Shown here in pieces: positions 30,455 through 39,063 of a stretch of 64,000 nucleotides of DNA. A program made the position numbers and the translations under genes. Source of the stretch: Paraburkholderia phenazinium. Its GTDB lineage: Bacteria; Pseudomonadota; Gammaproteobacteria; Burkholderiales; Burkholderiaceae. The stretch is taken from the NCBI RefSeq assembly GCF_900142845.1, contig NZ_FSRU01000003.1, forward strand, positions 186,001 to 250,000, in the 5' to 3' direction. The notes under the pieces are model-generated. The model was not told the DNA's origin. It saw nothing but the letters and a program-made list of their open reading frames with translations, and made no database searches. Position 1 is the first letter of the stretch. Each line of letters opens with the position of its first letter.

Positions 30455-31000
30455 TTACGTACTTGCGTCGCGTCGTGCCAGCTGACTGTGCAATTCAAGC
30501 GTCAATGCTTCGATACGCTCGCTCATCTGCTTTGTCAGAGCAGTTAGTTGCGTGTTCTGTTCAAGCAGTACCACAAGCTGCTCGGTCTGTTTCGCCGCCA
30601 ACGCCTGGCGCTGCTCGTTTGCCGTCGCGATGTCTTCGCGATGGCGTGCGTCGGCATCGGAATGCGCCTTGTCGCGATCCGCCTGGCGGGTTTGCGCCAG
30701 CAGAATCAGCGGTGCAGCGTAGGCCGCCTGAAGGCTGAAAGCGAGATTCAAAAGAATGAACGGATAAACGTCGAACTTGGTAAAGCCCAGCATGTTCACG
30801 GCAATCCAGACGGCAACAATCAGCGTCTGCGCAATCAGGAAAGTCGGTGTTCCAAAGAAGCGCGCGAAGCTCTCGGCCTTCAGCGCGAACCAGTCGTCGC
30901 CGAACACCGAGCCCAGATGGACATGCGGCATGTGGAACCGGTAATGATGATCGGCCTTCGTATTCCGCTGGGGACGTGGGGCGTTATTCGCGTCGCTCAT
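30455..31000 (-). CDS. DUF1003 inner-membrane protein
   Basis: 181 residues. DUF1003 hallmarks are FARFFGTPTFLIAQTLIVAVWIAVN and FDVYPFILLNLAFSLQAAYAAPLILLAQTRQADRD, giving two membrane segments (about 53-72 and 82-102). A charged, coiled-coil-like C-terminal half (105-181) lies presumably in the cytosol. The family has no firm function. ATG 31000 has AAGAGGT upstream, which fixes the start. It is the last clearly chromosomal gene before the island's left end. Confidence 0.85.
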   Translation of the reverse strand: MSDANNAPRPQRNTKADHHYRFHMPHVHLGSVFGDDWFALKAESFARFFGTPTFLIAQTLIVAVWIAVNMLGFTKFDVYPFILLNLAFSLQAAYAAPLILLAQTRQADRDKAHSDADARHREDIATANEQRQALAAKQTEQLVVLLEQNTQLTALTKQMSERIEALTLELHSQLARRDAST

Positions 31001-31183
31001 GATGGTGACCTCTTGATCAAAGGTGGGGATGGAGCCGCGGGCGGAGCGGCTTTCGCGAAAGAAACCGCAGCGTCGCTGGGTGCACACGGGCGACGTTGGG
31101 TTGAGGGTAGCATCGCTTCGTAGCCGCTAAATGACAGTGGCTCGCGGTGGCGGAACGTGGTGGCGCACCCTTTGACTTCGGGT

Positions 31184-31256
31184 GTTTTTGCTATACTCTG
31201 CGCTCGCTTGCGCCTTGGGCTCGCCAGCGACTGCCGGCCGGCAGGATTCGAGCCAT
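31184..31256 (-). pseudogene. Integrase N-terminal remnant (decayed copy of the island integrase start)
   Basis: From ATG 31256 the frame reads MARILPAGSRWRAQ, then a 1-nt deletion relative to the intact copy shifts frame and the sequence continues RAQSIAKT before similarity ends. The 80 bases 31184-31263 align with 47139-47219, the beginning of the island integrase. It lies at the same place relative to the att core as the other copy does to the tRNA. This suggests it is the scar of an earlier related element at this site. Confidence 0.75.
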
Positions 31257-31343
31257 GGTTTTCCCCGTCGCGGCAACGGTAGACGCCGCAGCAGCACTTT
31301 CTGACAAAGTGCTGTGGAGACGGCGGTAAACTACGGTTCATGG

Positions 31344-31389
31344 CGGTGCTTCGCTTAGGACGAAGCGGAAAAGCCGCAAACGCCCACGG
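31344..31389 (+). repeat. 46-bp repeat, left copy (partner at 47329-47374)
   Basis: 42 of 46 bases match the copy upstream of the tRNA. It contains the hairpin GCTTCG-CTTAGGA-CGAAGC (31348-31366). It is part of the int-to-att spacer shared by the two element ends. Confidence 0.8.
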
Positions 31390-31444
31390 AGTCAGGTCAC
31401 GCGAACTGTTGAATGGGTTTCTGCCCGCTCTGTTGATGGTCTAT

Positions 31445-31458
31445 CTCCCCGTAGTTCA
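31445..31458 (+). repeat. attachment-site core, left copy
   Basis: CTCCCCGTAGTTCA is identical to the first 14 bases of tRNA-Arg(CCU) at 47431-47444. Sequence diverges immediately after, so this is a partial tRNA copy at the outer edge of the island. Confidence 0.75.
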
Positions 31459-31510
31459 GGGGGTGGAATGACAGGCACAAGGCTTTTCAGATATGGATTT
31501 CTACCATTGC

Positions 31511-31528
31511 TGTAGCAAATCTGTAGCA
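31511..31528 (+). repeat. Two TGTAGCA repeats, candidate arm-type integrase sites (left end)
   Basis: TGTAGCA at 31511-31517 and 31522-31528, same orientation, 53 bases inside the left core. Two more copies lie inside the right end. The arrangement matches the arm sites of lambda-like attachment regions. Confidence 0.5.
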
Positions 31529-31738
31529 CACGAAAACTTCCCCTTTTTGAGCCTCAACCGGCTGCTACGTGCACCGGCTCGCGTGCGCCCCGGCGACAAT
31601 CGGCCAACCTCAGCCGCCTAGGGGACACCCAGCTTCGTCCACTTCCGCCATCAAATGCGACGTTCGTGCACGACATCGCGGTGTATAGATCAGATCTGCT
31701 TCAATTCCGGTGCACCCAAGTTGCTCTCCTTTGAACGA

Positions 31739-32350
31739 TCAGGTTCTACGCGTGGCTGTCCAAGGCCGCTGACGACGTTGGAAAGAGACGAAAACGCCGA
31801 CAAGCGCTGCTAGTGCACCGAAAGCTCCAAGCCACGAAAAAGCCAGTGCGCCCTTAATAAGACTAACGGATAACTTCGACCAAACTACGTCCGTCTCGTA
31901 CTGTGCGGATGCTAGCATTGCTGTGAATTCGCCGGGACAGACATCCGTCGGTAAATGTCCGTAACCGCCGAGGATCAGTTTTGCTTTTTCTGAGAGCCCG
32001 CACCCTAGGACAACTCGGGTCGAGTTATTCGGTATCGAGTAGACAAAGATAGCATTGGTAAGTAGGTAAATCGCGCTCAGAATGAGCACGAGGATCGCCG
32101 AGCTGAGAATCATCCGAGAGGCCCTCGACCGCTGCGCTCTCGACAGAAGTTGGAAGACTGTGATGAGGACTACAAGCTCCACCAAGGACGTAATACCGAC
32201 TATGCCAGAGGGCCACGGTGGTACATAGCCACCAAGTCCAGCGAGTAGTGGCAACAAAATCAACCCGCCAGCAGCAACCAATGCGATCCTGTGGACGTCC
32301 CGCAAGACCCCAAAGAAATCGTCCAGTCCGTTTTTTGGACGAGATGGCAT
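31739..32350 (-). CDS. Hypothetical protein with four membrane segments
   Basis: 203 residues, no recognised family. Hydrophobic segments lie at about 22-42, 47-66, 82-105 and 162-188. The stretch between the last two is exported or cytosolic and contains two cysteines (in VLGCGLSEK and DVCPGEF) that could pair if periplasmic. The short basic C-terminus RRQRPWTATRRT argues for a cytosolic tail. It is the first island gene from the left, 53 bp after the secreted hypothetical on the same strand, so the two may be co-expressed. Base composition is lower in GC than core genes, in line with acquisition. Confidence 0.6.
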   Translation of the reverse strand: MPSRPKNGLDDFFGVLRDVHRIALVAAGGLILLPLLAGLGGYVPPWPSGIVGITSLVELVVLITVFQLLSRAQRSRASRMILSSAILVLILSAIYLLTNAIFVYSIPNNSTRVVLGCGLSEKAKLILGGYGHLPTDVCPGEFTAMLASAQYETDVVWSKLSVSLIKGALAFSWLGAFGALAALVGVFVSFQRRQRPWTATRRT

Positions 32351-32403
32351 TTGCGACCTCTGCGTTGAAGTTTTTTAGAAAGCGGTCTTGTTATGTACCA
32401 AAT

Positions 32404-33387
32404 CTAACCGCATGACCGCGGTATGCAAAGCCTGCGGTCCCGTTGCTGGTCTACGATCACTTTATCGCGAACACTCTGACCGTTCGGCCAATCAACAACG
32501 TAGCGGTAAGTCCCAACAAGTCCCATCGTCTTGGACAATACCGCAGTCCACCCTTGGCATAGATTGAAATCCCAGGGGTCAATTTTTCTCGCTTCGCACA
32601 CCATCGCATCCATATCGCTTATGAGCCTGATCCTACCTCCGGGAGGAGTGGTCATAACCTCATACTCTGTCTCGCCCGCGCCGCAACCGTCAGGTACGCC
32701 CTCCAATAGGGACAGCTTGGACCGCTGAGCATTGGAAAGCGAGACCACATATGCGTTCCAGCTTCCAGCAAATTCTCTCTCTAGATTTGCCATCCGTCCA
32801 TTATCAAAATCTACGTCATTTTTGGCGCCCATTCCGATCGGAATTTCATAAGTCTGCAATCGCACCGGCCGGGCAAGTCTCCGCGCGATATTCGTTAGAA
32901 TAAGGTTCTCCATGGCATCAAGCTCTGGCTTAAGCACGTCCGGTGGTATTCCGGCGGTGAGCACAAGACGCCTGAGGTAAGCAAGATAGCCAATGCGTGA
33001 CTTAGTCCATGCCCAACGTCCGTCGTCCTCCAGGCGTTCAACCGGAAACATCCCCGACTGGCAACCTGTTGAAATGTCCAATAGGCATGTTGTACTGTTT
33101 TTTTCCTGCTGATACTTGCCATTGGGTAGCCGGATTTCAAAGAAGTCGGGGCCGTCGGATCCGTCAGACACAACATTTTTGCACAGTGCACCGCGTCCAT
33201 CATCTTCATTTTCTCGGCCTCGGACATACTGGCGCTCCAATTCTCGATAAACGATGACGCGCTCGTCCGTGCTCGGCAGACCGTCAACGTCCGCCTTGCA
33301 GACCGCCGGGGAAAGAAGTGCGATCGCGACAAGCGCGCTCGCACGCATTTGAAGATTTCGCCTAAGTCCCTTGTCACGCATAGCCAT
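32404..33387 (-). CDS. Secreted hypothetical protein with PEGA-like C-terminal segment
   Basis: 327 residues. An N-terminal signal peptide is likely (QMRASALVAIALLSPAVCKA, cleavage near 32). The mature part has several cysteines and no catalytic motif I recognise. Near the C-terminus, EYEVMTTPPGGRIRLI followed by GTYRYVVDWPNG resembles the beta-rich PEGA-type or related surface-exposed modules. There TTPPG begins the first strand and a GxYxY strand ends the domain. The upstream Met at codon 1 and Met at codon 14 are both possible starts; the second leaves a cleaner signal peptide. It precedes the four-segment membrane protein. Function unknown. Confidence 0.55.
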   Translation of the reverse strand: MAMRDKGLRRNLQMRASALVAIALLSPAVCKADVDGLPSTDERVIVYRELERQYVRGRENEDDGRGALCKNVVSDGSDGPDFFEIRLPNGKYQQEKNSTTCLLDISTGCQSGMFPVERLEDDGRWAWTKSRIGYLAYLRRLVLTAGIPPDVLKPELDAMENLILTNIARRLARPVRLQTYEIPIGMGAKNDVDFDNGRMANLEREFAGSWNAYVVSLSNAQRSKLSLLEGVPDGCGAGETEYEVMTTPPGGRIRLISDMDAMVCEARKIDPWDFNLCQGWTAVLSKTMGLVGTYRYVVDWPNGQSVRDKVIVDQQRDRRLCIPRSCG

Positions 33388-33877
33388 ATCGATCCCCCAT
33401 CACGAATAGACTTTTATCGAGATGCTTAAAATTGAAGGCACGAGACGAAGAATCGATTTCACCCTCTAAGATAGCGGATAATGCACAAAGCTCAGTCGGT
33501 TTATTTCCGGAATTTGTTGCATTCCTAAATGCTCGGATGCACACAAGCCGGTCGTCAATTGAATGCAAACTGCTGCAGACCGTCCGAAACGTGAGCAATA
33601 CCGGTCGCCGAGCACCTCACATCAAGGGGCGACTCGGGGTCGAACTGAGGCACCCAAGGTCGCTTTACCGATGCAAAAACCCGATCGGGCTCAACAGGCA
33701 CAAACGGCTTTGCAGGCCGCTGTACGTTTATTTAAATCAGTAACTTGCTGACATTGACCACCCAACCCAGCCACCCGCGACGTGTAGCACATCCTGGACC
33801 GTACGCAGCAGCGGTGCCGACAAGCACCGACAACAGGCGCGATGAAGCGAGAACCAAGAATCTCTACTTTACTCATG
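33388..33877. other. 490-base island gap without a supportable gene
   Basis: Moderately AT-rich. Open frames on both strands have no ribosome site or family signal. It probably holds the 3' untranslated end of the secretion operon and the promoter of the two hypothetical genes. No clear terminator follows tolC. Confidence 0.5.
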
Positions 33878-35407
33878 CTATTCCACGCTCCGGGTCTGCT
33901 GATCAACAATATCCCACATCCGCAGCTTGCCAAGCTTAGCTGCCAGTTGAAGTCGCGCAGAACGCCAGTCAGTCAACGCCTGGATACGCTGACGCTTCGC
34001 TCCCGCCAAGGACGATTGCGCGTTGAGCAACTCAAGGATATTTCCAACTCCGACCTGGTATCGGCGTTGTGCAGCGGTGTAGGAGCGTCGTGCGACGTCA
34101 AGCAGCATGGCAATGTTATCCAGATTGTGTGTCGCAGTCTGCAACGTCTGATAACTCGTCCAAACATCAAGGCCTACCTGCTGCTGCACCTCATTCAGCG
34201 TGTCACGCTGCAACTCGGTTTGCGCCTCGGCCTGACGAATCTGGTACGTTCGGGTGAAGCCTTCAAAGATGGGTATGGAAACCTGAATACCCAGATACCA
34301 TTCGTGTCCGTTCGCAGGAAACTGCGGGAAGCCGACATCGAGGACAGTGGGTTGATTGTTCCAGCTGTACTTTGCGACAAAGCTAACGCTCGGCAACCCT
34401 TCCGCGCGTGTCTGCCTTAGTTTTGCCGCGGCCGCTTCGACCTGAGCCTCAGCGGCCAGAACGCTCGGATGAGAACGTTTGGCTTCTTCGATAAGTTCTG
34501 CGACCGAATCGTCAAAGTCCGCGTCCGGCGTCACGCCGTCACCGACATCAGGCAAGGTTATCGGCATACTCGGGTCAAGATCCATATCGGAGGCTAGCGT
34601 CCCAAGGGCGGATTGCCAGTCTCCCTGCGCTTTCGTCCGGTTGATAACGGCCTCCGCCCACGACGTCTGGGCCTGCAGCTCGTCGGTAATGGGTGCTATA
34701 CCTTTGCTGACGCGAGCGGTCGCGGCCTTGAAACTGTCGTTTGCGGTCTGCTCGATTTCCTGGGCGGCAGCAAATGCGCCTTGGGCAGCCTGTGCTGCGT
34801 AGTAATCTTTCGCCACGTCCGCAAAAGCCTGTTCCAACGCTGCTTCCTGGCTGGCCCGCGCAGCAGCGAGCAGCGCCGTCGCGTTCGCCAGCGCCGCCTT
34901 GCGCCCTCCGAAGTCGTATAACACCCAGTTCAGCGACACACTCTCAGTTCTGAGTACGCTGTTCCGGTAGTCCGAACTGTATTGGGGATAACCACTGACG
35001 TTCGTGGCGGTGTCGTCCCGTACACCCTGCCAGTTACCCGTCACTGTGGGCAAATATGCGGCTCGACCAATGCCGACTCCTGCCGCCTGAATCTTGACCT
35101 GCGCCCAGGCCTCGCGCGTTTTGGGGTTGTTGCATAGGCCGCGCTCTACCGCATCCTGCAACGGCAGCGGATTGGGCAACGGGCCAAATGCACAGACACC
35201 AGCGCTGCCATCGCCAAGCATCGCCGCTGCGGCGGTCGCTGGCACCGACCGTCCGGTTAGCATTGGATCAAAAGCCCACGCAGGATATACGCCGCCGCAC
35301 GCCATCGACAAGACCAATAGCCCGACTGCGCGGCCTCGTGTGTACCGACTCTTTCCCATACCCGATCGGCCAGCCTCCTGCCCATTCCAGTTTCTCTTAC
35401 CGCTCAC
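33878..35407 (-). CDS. TolC-family outer-membrane channel of the type I secretion locus
   Basis: 509 residues from a GTG at 35407. The start overlaps the end of the HlyD-like gene by 11 bases and has GGAGAG upstream, so translation is coupled. A signal peptide (about 24-45, ending PAWA) and two repeated long-helix outer-membrane-efflux (OEP) halves follow. These include LNWVLYDFGGRKAALANA, QASWAEAVINRTKAQGD-type helices and IPIFEGFTRTYQIRQAEAQ. The family forms a trimeric trans-periplasmic channel through which type I substrates leave the cell. It is the last gene of the secretion operon. No duplicate TolC is needed, so the locus looks self-sufficient. Confidence 0.88.
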   Translation of the reverse strand: MSGKRNWNGQEAGRSGMGKSRYTRGRAVGLLVLSMACGGVYPAWAFDPMLTGRSVPATAAAAMLGDGSAGVCAFGPLPNPLPLQDAVERGLCNNPKTREAWAQVKIQAAGVGIGRAAYLPTVTGNWQGVRDDTATNVSGYPQYSSDYRNSVLRTESVSLNWVLYDFGGRKAALANATALLAAARASQEAALEQAFADVAKDYYAAQAAQGAFAAAQEIEQTANDSFKAATARVSKGIAPITDELQAQTSWAEAVINRTKAQGDWQSALGTLASDMDLDPSMPITLPDVGDGVTPDADFDDSVAELIEEAKRSHPSVLAAEAQVEAAAAKLRQTRAEGLPSVSFVAKYSWNNQPTVLDVGFPQFPANGHEWYLGIQVSIPIFEGFTRTYQIRQAEAQTELQRDTLNEVQQQVGLDVWTSYQTLQTATHNLDNIAMLLDVARRSYTAAQRRYQVGVGNILELLNAQSSLAGAKRQRIQALTDWRSARLQLAAKLGKLRMWDIVDQQTRSVE

Positions 35408-36818
35408 GCATGCTCTCCTGGCCCGTCTGCATCACGGGATCGAAGAAGTAGTGCGCCACGCTACGTTTGCCCGTCTTGATCTCGGCCGTCACTTCCATAC
35501 CGGGTGTCAGGTTGATCCACTGACCGTTGGCGAGGATGCGATTCGTGGGTAGCCGGATGTGAGCGACGAATGTCAGGCCGAGTTTCTTGTCCTGAACTGC
35601 ATCGTTCGACACAGCGACGACCTTGCCCGTCAGATAGCCGTAACGGGTATATGGAAATGCCTCGATCTTGACGGTCGCAACCTGTCCGGTCTTCACAAAT
35701 CCGATATCCTTGTTTTCGATATTTGCTTCCACTTCAACCGAATCGATCGGTACAATTTCCATGAGCGACTGCGCAGAAGTAGCGACGCCTCCGACCGTAT
35801 GAATAGCCAGTTGCTGCACTGTCCCATCTACAGGAGAGGCCAGGCTCATCAGCTTCTGTCGGGTATCCGCCTTGGTCTCGTCGTTGCGGCTTTGCTCCAG
35901 TTGCTGGGTCGCCTTATCGAGTGCATCAAGCTGGGTGCTGCGAAACTGCGATGTGGTCGATGCGATGTCCGCGCGCTGCTCAGCTATGCCTCCGACCAGT
36001 TCGTGAGCGTGACTCTGCTGAGCAGCAAGCTCGTGCTCTTTCTCGAGCGCGGCCTGCTCCTTGTCCAGATAATCAGTCTGGGCGACGTAATTGTCCGCAG
36101 CGAGTGACCTGTACTGATTTGCCTGCTGTCGTGCGAGCGGCGCTGTAGCGACGAGCTTGGCGATTTCCTGGCGAGTCTCATCCAGTTCGGCCTCACGTTT
36201 GAGCAGTTCGGCCTGCGCACTGTTCAGCTTGTCCTGATATTCGCGATACAACCCATCGGCAAAGTGCTGCGATTCCTGCTGCTCCGCGGGTGACGCGCCG
36301 TCGACTCGTGCCATTTCAGGCGGTCGTCCTGCGCTTTGTGCCGCGAGTAATGTCCTGGCGCGTTCTGCCGCGAGTGACGCATCGACGCGCGACGAACGAG
36401 CCTTATCGGCATCTGCAGTTGCCTGGGTTGGGTCGAGCTCCATCAGCAATTGCCCCGCATGTACGCGTTCACCGTCCTGCACGAGAATCCGTCGAACGAC
36501 GCCCGTAATTGCAGGTTGAATCACTTTTACCCGCTCGTCGGGTAACAGCTTGCCCTTTGCTACCGCCACAATGTCAAGCTGACCGAAGAGTGCAATCAGG
36601 ATAATCAGGATCGCCAGTAAGACGATGATCCGCATTGTCCATCGTGGTGCGGGATGGACCGGCGTTTCCACCAGTTCGAGATTGGCTGGCAGGAACGCGC
36701 GTTCGTGCGAAAGGCGTGGTTGGGTATCGAGTTGATGGCGAATCGACCATGCTGTGCGAAACACGGCACCGTAGCGACGCAGCAGGTCACCCAGCGCCTG
36801 TGCTCTTATAGAATTCAT
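35397..36818 (-). CDS. HlyD-family periplasmic adaptor of the type I secretion locus
   Basis: 473 residues from ATG 36818, which places the single membrane segment at 62-79 after a cytosolic N-terminus typical of HlyD. The periplasmic part begins VVAVAKGKLLPDERVKVIQP, the usual adaptor strand (lipoyl-like half). A long alpha-helical hairpin follows (about 130-330), then a second beta domain with GQVATVKIEAFPYTRYGYLTGKV. The C-terminal GMEVTAEIKTGKRSVAHYFFDPV is characteristic of type I secretion adaptors. It lies 29 bp after the ABC gene and overlaps the tolC start. It would bridge the ABC exporter and the outer-membrane channel. Confidence 0.9.
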   Translation of the reverse strand: MNSIRAQALGDLLRRYGAVFRTAWSIRHQLDTQPRLSHERAFLPANLELVETPVHPAPRWTMRIIVLLAILIILIALFGQLDIVAVAKGKLLPDERVKVIQPAITGVVRRILVQDGERVHAGQLLMELDPTQATADADKARSSRVDASLAAERARTLLAAQSAGRPPEMARVDGASPAEQQESQHFADGLYREYQDKLNSAQAELLKREAELDETRQEIAKLVATAPLARQQANQYRSLAADNYVAQTDYLDKEQAALEKEHELAAQQSHAHELVGGIAEQRADIASTTSQFRSTQLDALDKATQQLEQSRNDETKADTRQKLMSLASPVDGTVQQLAIHTVGGVATSAQSLMEIVPIDSVEVEANIENKDIGFVKTGQVATVKIEAFPYTRYGYLTGKVVAVSNDAVQDKKLGLTFVAHIRLPTNRILANGQWINLTPGMEVTAEIKTGKRSVAHYFFDPVMQTGQESMRER

Positions 36819-36847
36819 AATGAACTTTGCCGTATCTGTGTGTCGTG

Positions 36848-38977
36848 TCAGCTGTTCTGAAGCGAGACCAGGTGAGAGTAATAGCCACCTAACTCGATCA
36901 GTTGTTCGTGGCCTCCGCGCTCGACAATCTTTCCCTTGTCCATCGCGACAATGTGATCGGCATGCCGGACGGACGTCAATCTGTGCGCAATAATGATTAC
37001 GGTGCGCCCCTGACACATCGCACGCATGTTGTTCTGGATGACCCGCTCGGTTTCAAAATCGAGCGCACTGGTCGCTTCGTCGAATATGAGAATGCGCGGA
37101 TTAGTCACCAATGCGCGCGCGATCGCGATGCGCTGCCGTTGACCACCAGAGAGATTTGAACCGTGTTCGCCCACGATGGTGTCGTAACCTTCCGACATCT
37201 CTGAAATGAAATCGTGAGCGCCGGCGAGTCGTGCCGCGTTGATGACCACTTCCAGCGAGATACCCGGGTCGGTAACGGCAATGTTGTCGCGGATTGACCG
37301 GTTGAACAGCAGGTTCTCCTGGAGAACGACGCCAATCTGTCGCCTCAGCCACGCGGGATCGGCGAGCGCGAGATCGATTCCGTCGATGCGCACCCGCCCA
37401 TGCTCCGGAATGTAAAGACGCTGTAGCAACTTGGTCAGTGTGCTTTTCCCTGATCCTGAGCGGCCCACGATACCGATGACCTCCCCCGCACGAATGTCGA
37501 GAGACACGTCGTTCAGGATCGTCGGACCATCCGCTCGGTACCGGAAACGAATGTTCTGGAAACTGATATCACCCTTAAGAGCGGGCAAGGCCTGACGACT
37601 TTGCGGCACTTCTGTGCGGGTGTTAAGAATGTCACCGAGCCGTCCCATGGAGATGCCAATCTGCTGGAAATCCTGCCAGAGTTGGGCGAGGCGCAGAACG
37701 GGCGCGGCGACCCGTTGGGACATCATGTTAAAGGCGATGAGCTCGCCCACCGAGAGCTTGCCGTCGATTACCAGTTTTGCGCCGAAAAAGAGTGTGCACA
37801 GTGTCACGAGCTTGCCGACTAGCTGGATAAGCTGCTGTCCGATATTTCCAAGTTCGCTTACGCGAAATCCTGCCGCCACATAGGCAGCAAGCTGGTTGTC
37901 CCAGCGCCGGGTAAATTGCGGTTCGACAGCCATTGACTTCACCGTCTCCGCGCCTGAGATGGTTTCGACCAGGAAAGACTGGTTGTCGGCGCTACGTGCG
38001 AATTTCTCGTTCAGGCGGCGGCGCAGCACTGGATTGAGCGTCATCGAGATTGCTGCGTATACAGGCAGTGAAATGACTACGATGAGTGTCAGCCATACGC
38101 TGTATACGGCCATGACGGCCAGAAAAATGAAGGAGAAAAACAGGTCGATGACTGCAGTCACTGCCTGTCCAGTCAGGAAGCTGCGGATATTCTCAAGCTC
38201 ACGCACACGTGCGACGGTGTCCCCTACGCGTCGCGAACCAAAATAGTCCAGCGGAAGCGCGAGCAGATGCCGGAAGAGCCGAGCACCCAGCTCAACGTCG
38301 ATGCGGTTCGCCGTATGCGAAAACACATAGTTGCGTAGCCCAGTCAGCGAGATCTCGAATATCGAACTGACGAAAAGCGCAATACACACGACATTCAACG
38401 TGTTGAACGCACGGTTGACGAGGACCTTGTCCATGACTACCTGGAACATCAGCGGCGACACCAGGCCGAATAGCTGCAGGATGGCGGAGACCAGCAGCAC
38501 CTCGAGCAGCAGTCTGCGGTATTTGATGACCGCCGGGATGAACCAGGAAAAGTCAAATCGCGCCAGCTCGCCAGCGAGCGACGCACGGGACGCAAACAGC
38601 AGCATCTGACCGCCGCAGCGCGCTATCACTTCGTCAGGAGAGCTTGCAGCAGTAGCGCTTGCGCCTGCGTCAAGTATGAGGGCGCGCTCCGAATTGCAAC
38701 CTGCAACGATGAAGTGCTGACCGTCCTGGTCGAGTGCAAGGGCGGGGAAAGGGGTTCGGGACAGGCGGTCGATTGAAACCCTTACCTTACGCGTCTTGAG
38801 GCCTAGCGAACGGGCGGAGAGCGCCAGTTCACTGTCGTTAAACGCGTCAGACTTGATACCGGCAGCGTGACGCAGTTGTTCAGCGTCAGCCGCGATGCCA
38901 TGGAAGCGGGCGATCAGCACGAGCGCGGCAAGTCCGGGGTCGCTCTCTGCAGCAACATTGTTTTCTTGGTCAGCCAT
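36848..38977 (-). CDS. HlyB-like type I secretion ABC exporter (permease-ATPase)
   Basis: 709 residues. An N-terminal C39-like domain (about 10-135) lacks the catalytic Cys: there is none in the first 90 residues, so it is a non-peptidase substrate-docking domain as in HlyB. Six-helix membrane domain about 150-430. ATPase about 465-705 with Walker [25 protein letters not shown] and [13 protein letters not shown]. Inner-membrane ATP-driven exporter. It follows the giant repeat protein after 86 bp that carry two hairpins, and precedes the HlyD-like gene by 29 bp. The order substrate-ABC-HlyD-TolC makes the substrate assignment strong. Confidence 0.93.
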   Translation of the reverse strand: MADQENNVAAESDPGLAALVLIARFHGIAADAEQLRHAAGIKSDAFNDSELALSARSLGLKTRKVRVSIDRLSRTPFPALALDQDGQHFIVAGCNSERALILDAGASATAASSPDEVIARCGGQMLLFASRASLAGELARFDFSWFIPAVIKYRRLLLEVLLVSAILQLFGLVSPLMFQVVMDKVLVNRAFNTLNVVCIALFVSSIFEISLTGLRNYVFSHTANRIDVELGARLFRHLLALPLDYFGSRRVGDTVARVRELENIRSFLTGQAVTAVIDLFFSFIFLAVMAVYSVWLTLIVVISLPVYAAISMTLNPVLRRRLNEKFARSADNQSFLVETISGAETVKSMAVEPQFTRRWDNQLAAYVAAGFRVSELGNIGQQLIQLVGKLVTLCTLFFGAKLVIDGKLSVGELIAFNMMSQRVAAPVLRLAQLWQDFQQIGISMGRLGDILNTRTEVPQSRQALPALKGDISFQNIRFRYRADGPTILNDVSLDIRAGEVIGIVGRSGSGKSTLTKLLQRLYIPEHGRVRIDGIDLALADPAWLRRQIGVVLQENLLFNRSIRDNIAVTDPGISLEVVINAARLAGAHDFISEMSEGYDTIVGEHGSNLSGGQRQRIAIARALVTNPRILIFDEATSALDFETERVIQNNMRAMCQGRTVIIIAHRLTSVRHADHIVAMDKGKIVERGGHEQLIELGGYYSHLVSLQNS

Positions 38978-38984
38978 GGAGATT

Positions 38985-39051
38985 GCAGGTCTCGCGTGAG
39001 ACCTGCGAAATACGCGTTAATGAAATGCCCGCAACCCAGGTCGCGGGCATT
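38985..39051 (-). terminator. Two hairpins between the secreted protein and its exporter (attenuator-like)
   Basis: AATGCCCGC/GCGGGCATT (39024-39032 with 39043-39051) and GCAGGTCTC/GAGACCTGC (38985-38993 with 38998-39006), each a perfect 9-bp stem. Only short T-rich tails follow, so termination is probably partial. The position matches the attenuator between hlyA and hlyB in E. coli hemolysin operons, which keeps substrate expression above exporter expression. Confidence 0.5.
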
Positions 39052-39063
39052 GTGCACAGCCGT

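Noticed and set aside
31172..31197. TTGACT ... TATACT as a promoter for the tRNA or a small RNA
   Set aside because: The spacer is only 14 bp, and the same sequence on the other end lies inside the integrase coding region, so it is explained as integrase sequence.
33432..33743. 103-codon plus-strand frame in the island gap
   Set aside because: No ribosome site, no domain or membrane pattern, and composition like noncoding DNA.
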